A stretch of 6,089 nt of DNA, from NCBI GenBank assembly GCA_016290715.1, contig JAEEUY010000178.1, positions 1-6,089 of the forward strand, in the 5' to 3' direction. The position numbers and the translations under genes are program-made. The notes under the pieces were generated by a model that made no database searches, was not told the origin of the DNA, and worked only from the letters and a program-made list of their open reading frames with translations. Source of the DNA: Bacteroidales bacterium (GTDB taxonomy: Bacteria; Bacteroidota; Bacteroidia; Bacteroidales; WCHB1-69). The number at the start of each line of letters is the position of its first letter. Within the stretch, counting starts at the first letter, position 1. Below are positions 5,413-6,089 of the stretch, piece by piece.

Positions 5413-6089
5413 ATGGAAAAACTTTTATCAGGTAAAATATGCTTGGTTACCGGAGCCGGCCGTGGCATCGGTCGAGTGATAGCCAATCAACTCGCTTCCG
5501 ACGGCGCGGTGGTTTACGTTGCCGACCTCGCCATGGGTGACATGGAAGAGTGGGCGGCAAAGACGGCTGCGGAACATGGTACAAAAATAGTTCCTATGGT
5601 GATGGATGTTACCGATACGGCGGCTGTCAAGTCGGGATTGATGTCCATTCACAAGACGGAAGGACGGATTGACGTGGTGGTGAACAATGCCGCCATCATC
5701 CAGAACCAGAAATTGGGAATGGTGACCAAACCGCTGCTGGAGAAGATGTTCGCTGTGAACGTGTTCGCCGTTATCGACATGATGCAGATTGCCTCGCGTC
5801 TGATGGCTCGCACGGGTGGGGGAAGCATTGTCAATATCGCTTCCATCACGGGCGTGGTCGGTTCTCCCGGCCAAGTGGCTTACAGCTCCACCAAAGGTGC
5901 TGTTATCGCTGCTACCAAGTCTGCGGCCAAGGAGCTTTCCCCGATGCAGATTCGTGTCAACGCGGTGGCCCCGGGCATCATCAAAACGGAGCGTTTCGAG
6001 GAATTGTATGAGGCTTCCGGAGATAAAATCGACCAACGGATCAGCCGCATTGCGCTTGGACGACTCGGCACCCCGCAGGATGTGGCCAA
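5413..6089 (+). CDS. Third SDR oxidoreductase, 3' end cut by window edge
   Basis: Short-chain dehydrogenase/reductase, 225 residues visible with no stop before the window ends. Family length of about 250 suggests some 25-30 residues are missing. Start ATG 5413 is preferred over the in-frame GTG at 5410, because an AG-rich stretch (aaagaag) lies a few bases upstream and the N-terminus then has the usual spacing to the cofactor loop. T-G-A-G-R-G-I-G at 13-20, Asp38 after strand two, N-N-A-A at 91-94 (Ala for the usual Gly), Ser144, Tyr157 and Lys161 (Y-S-S-T-K), then V-N-A-V-A-P-G at 182-188 are all visible. It resembles FabG-type reductases more than the two preceding paralogues do and is clearly from another SDR branch. 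It follows the second SDR by 15 bases in the same operon and is the most GC-rich gene here. A beta-ketoacyl-ACP reductase role is a reasonable guess but unproven. Confidence 0.87.
   Translation, partial: MEKLLSGKICLVTGAGRGIGRVIANQLASDGAVVYVADLAMGDMEEWAAKTAAEHGTKIVPMVMDVTDTAAVKSGLMSIHKTEGRIDVVVNNAAIIQNQKLGMVTKPLLEKMFAVNVFAVIDMMQIASRLMARTGGGSIVNIASITGVVGSPGQVAYSSTKGAVIAATKSAAKELSPMQIRVNAVAPGIIKTERFEELYEASGDKIDQRISRIALGRLGTPQDVA

Noticed and set aside
5428..6036. Minus-strand open frame of 202 codons at the right end.
   Set aside because: The plus strand here encodes an SDR with every expected motif. The antisense product is His/Arg-rich and low in hydrophobic pattern, typical of a shadow frame.
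1..6089. tRNA, rRNA, CRISPR array, insertion sequence or attachment site.
   Set aside because: Nearly all bases are accounted for by coding sequence. No spaced direct repeats, transposase motifs or cloverleaf-like sequence were seen in the short gaps.

Overview
The window is one uninterrupted block of eight co-directional (+ strand) genes in a surface-polysaccharide (capsule or O-antigen) locus, most likely from a member of the Bacteroidales. The organism call is an inference. It rests on AT-rich leaders with little Shine-Dalgarno character, mostly TAA stops, an EpsG-type polymerase next to a glycosyltransferase and a NeuD/PglD-like acyltransferase, and an acyl-carrier-protein cassette inside a glycan operon. 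Nothing here fixes genus or species.

Layout: (1) 1-897, an EpsG-like membrane polymerase whose N-terminus lies left of the window. (2) 913-1911, a GT-A glycosyltransferase with an EDD metal motif. (3) 1928-2557, a left-handed beta-helix sugar O/N-acyltransferase. (4) 2618-2848, a free-standing acyl carrier protein. (5) 2848-3882, a ketoacyl-ACP synthase III with intact Cys-His-Asn triad, overlapping the ACP stop by one base. (6) 3885-4640 and (7) 4648-5397, two tandem paralogous short-chain dehydrogenases/reductases. (8) 5413-6089, a third, more distant SDR cut by the right edge. Gaps are 15, 16, 60, -1, 2, 7 and 15 bases, so this looks like a single transcript. I see no convincing promoter or terminator inside it and no RNA gene, mobile element or CRISPR array.

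How the genes may work together: the left half assembles and polymerises a repeat unit. The right half looks like a small fatty-acid/polyketide-type module. The ACP carries an acyl chain, the KAS III condenses a starter with malonyl-ACP, and one or more classical SDRs reduce the beta-keto group (or oxidise a hydroxyacyl). The resulting hydroxyacyl group could be passed to an amino or hydroxyl group of a capsule sugar, with the adjacent beta-helix acyltransferase as the obvious candidate. 3-Hydroxyacyl decorations on amino sugars are known in bacterial O-antigens. The link to this cassette is inference. No dehydratase or enoyl reductase is visible, so the product would be expected to stay at the keto or hydroxy stage unless other genes lie outside the window.

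Base composition rises clearly along the window. It is very AT-rich (roughly one third GC by spot counts) in the polymerase and glycosyltransferase, intermediate in the acyltransferase and ACP, and about half or more GC in the KAS III and SDR genes. This fits a locus built from modules of different origin.
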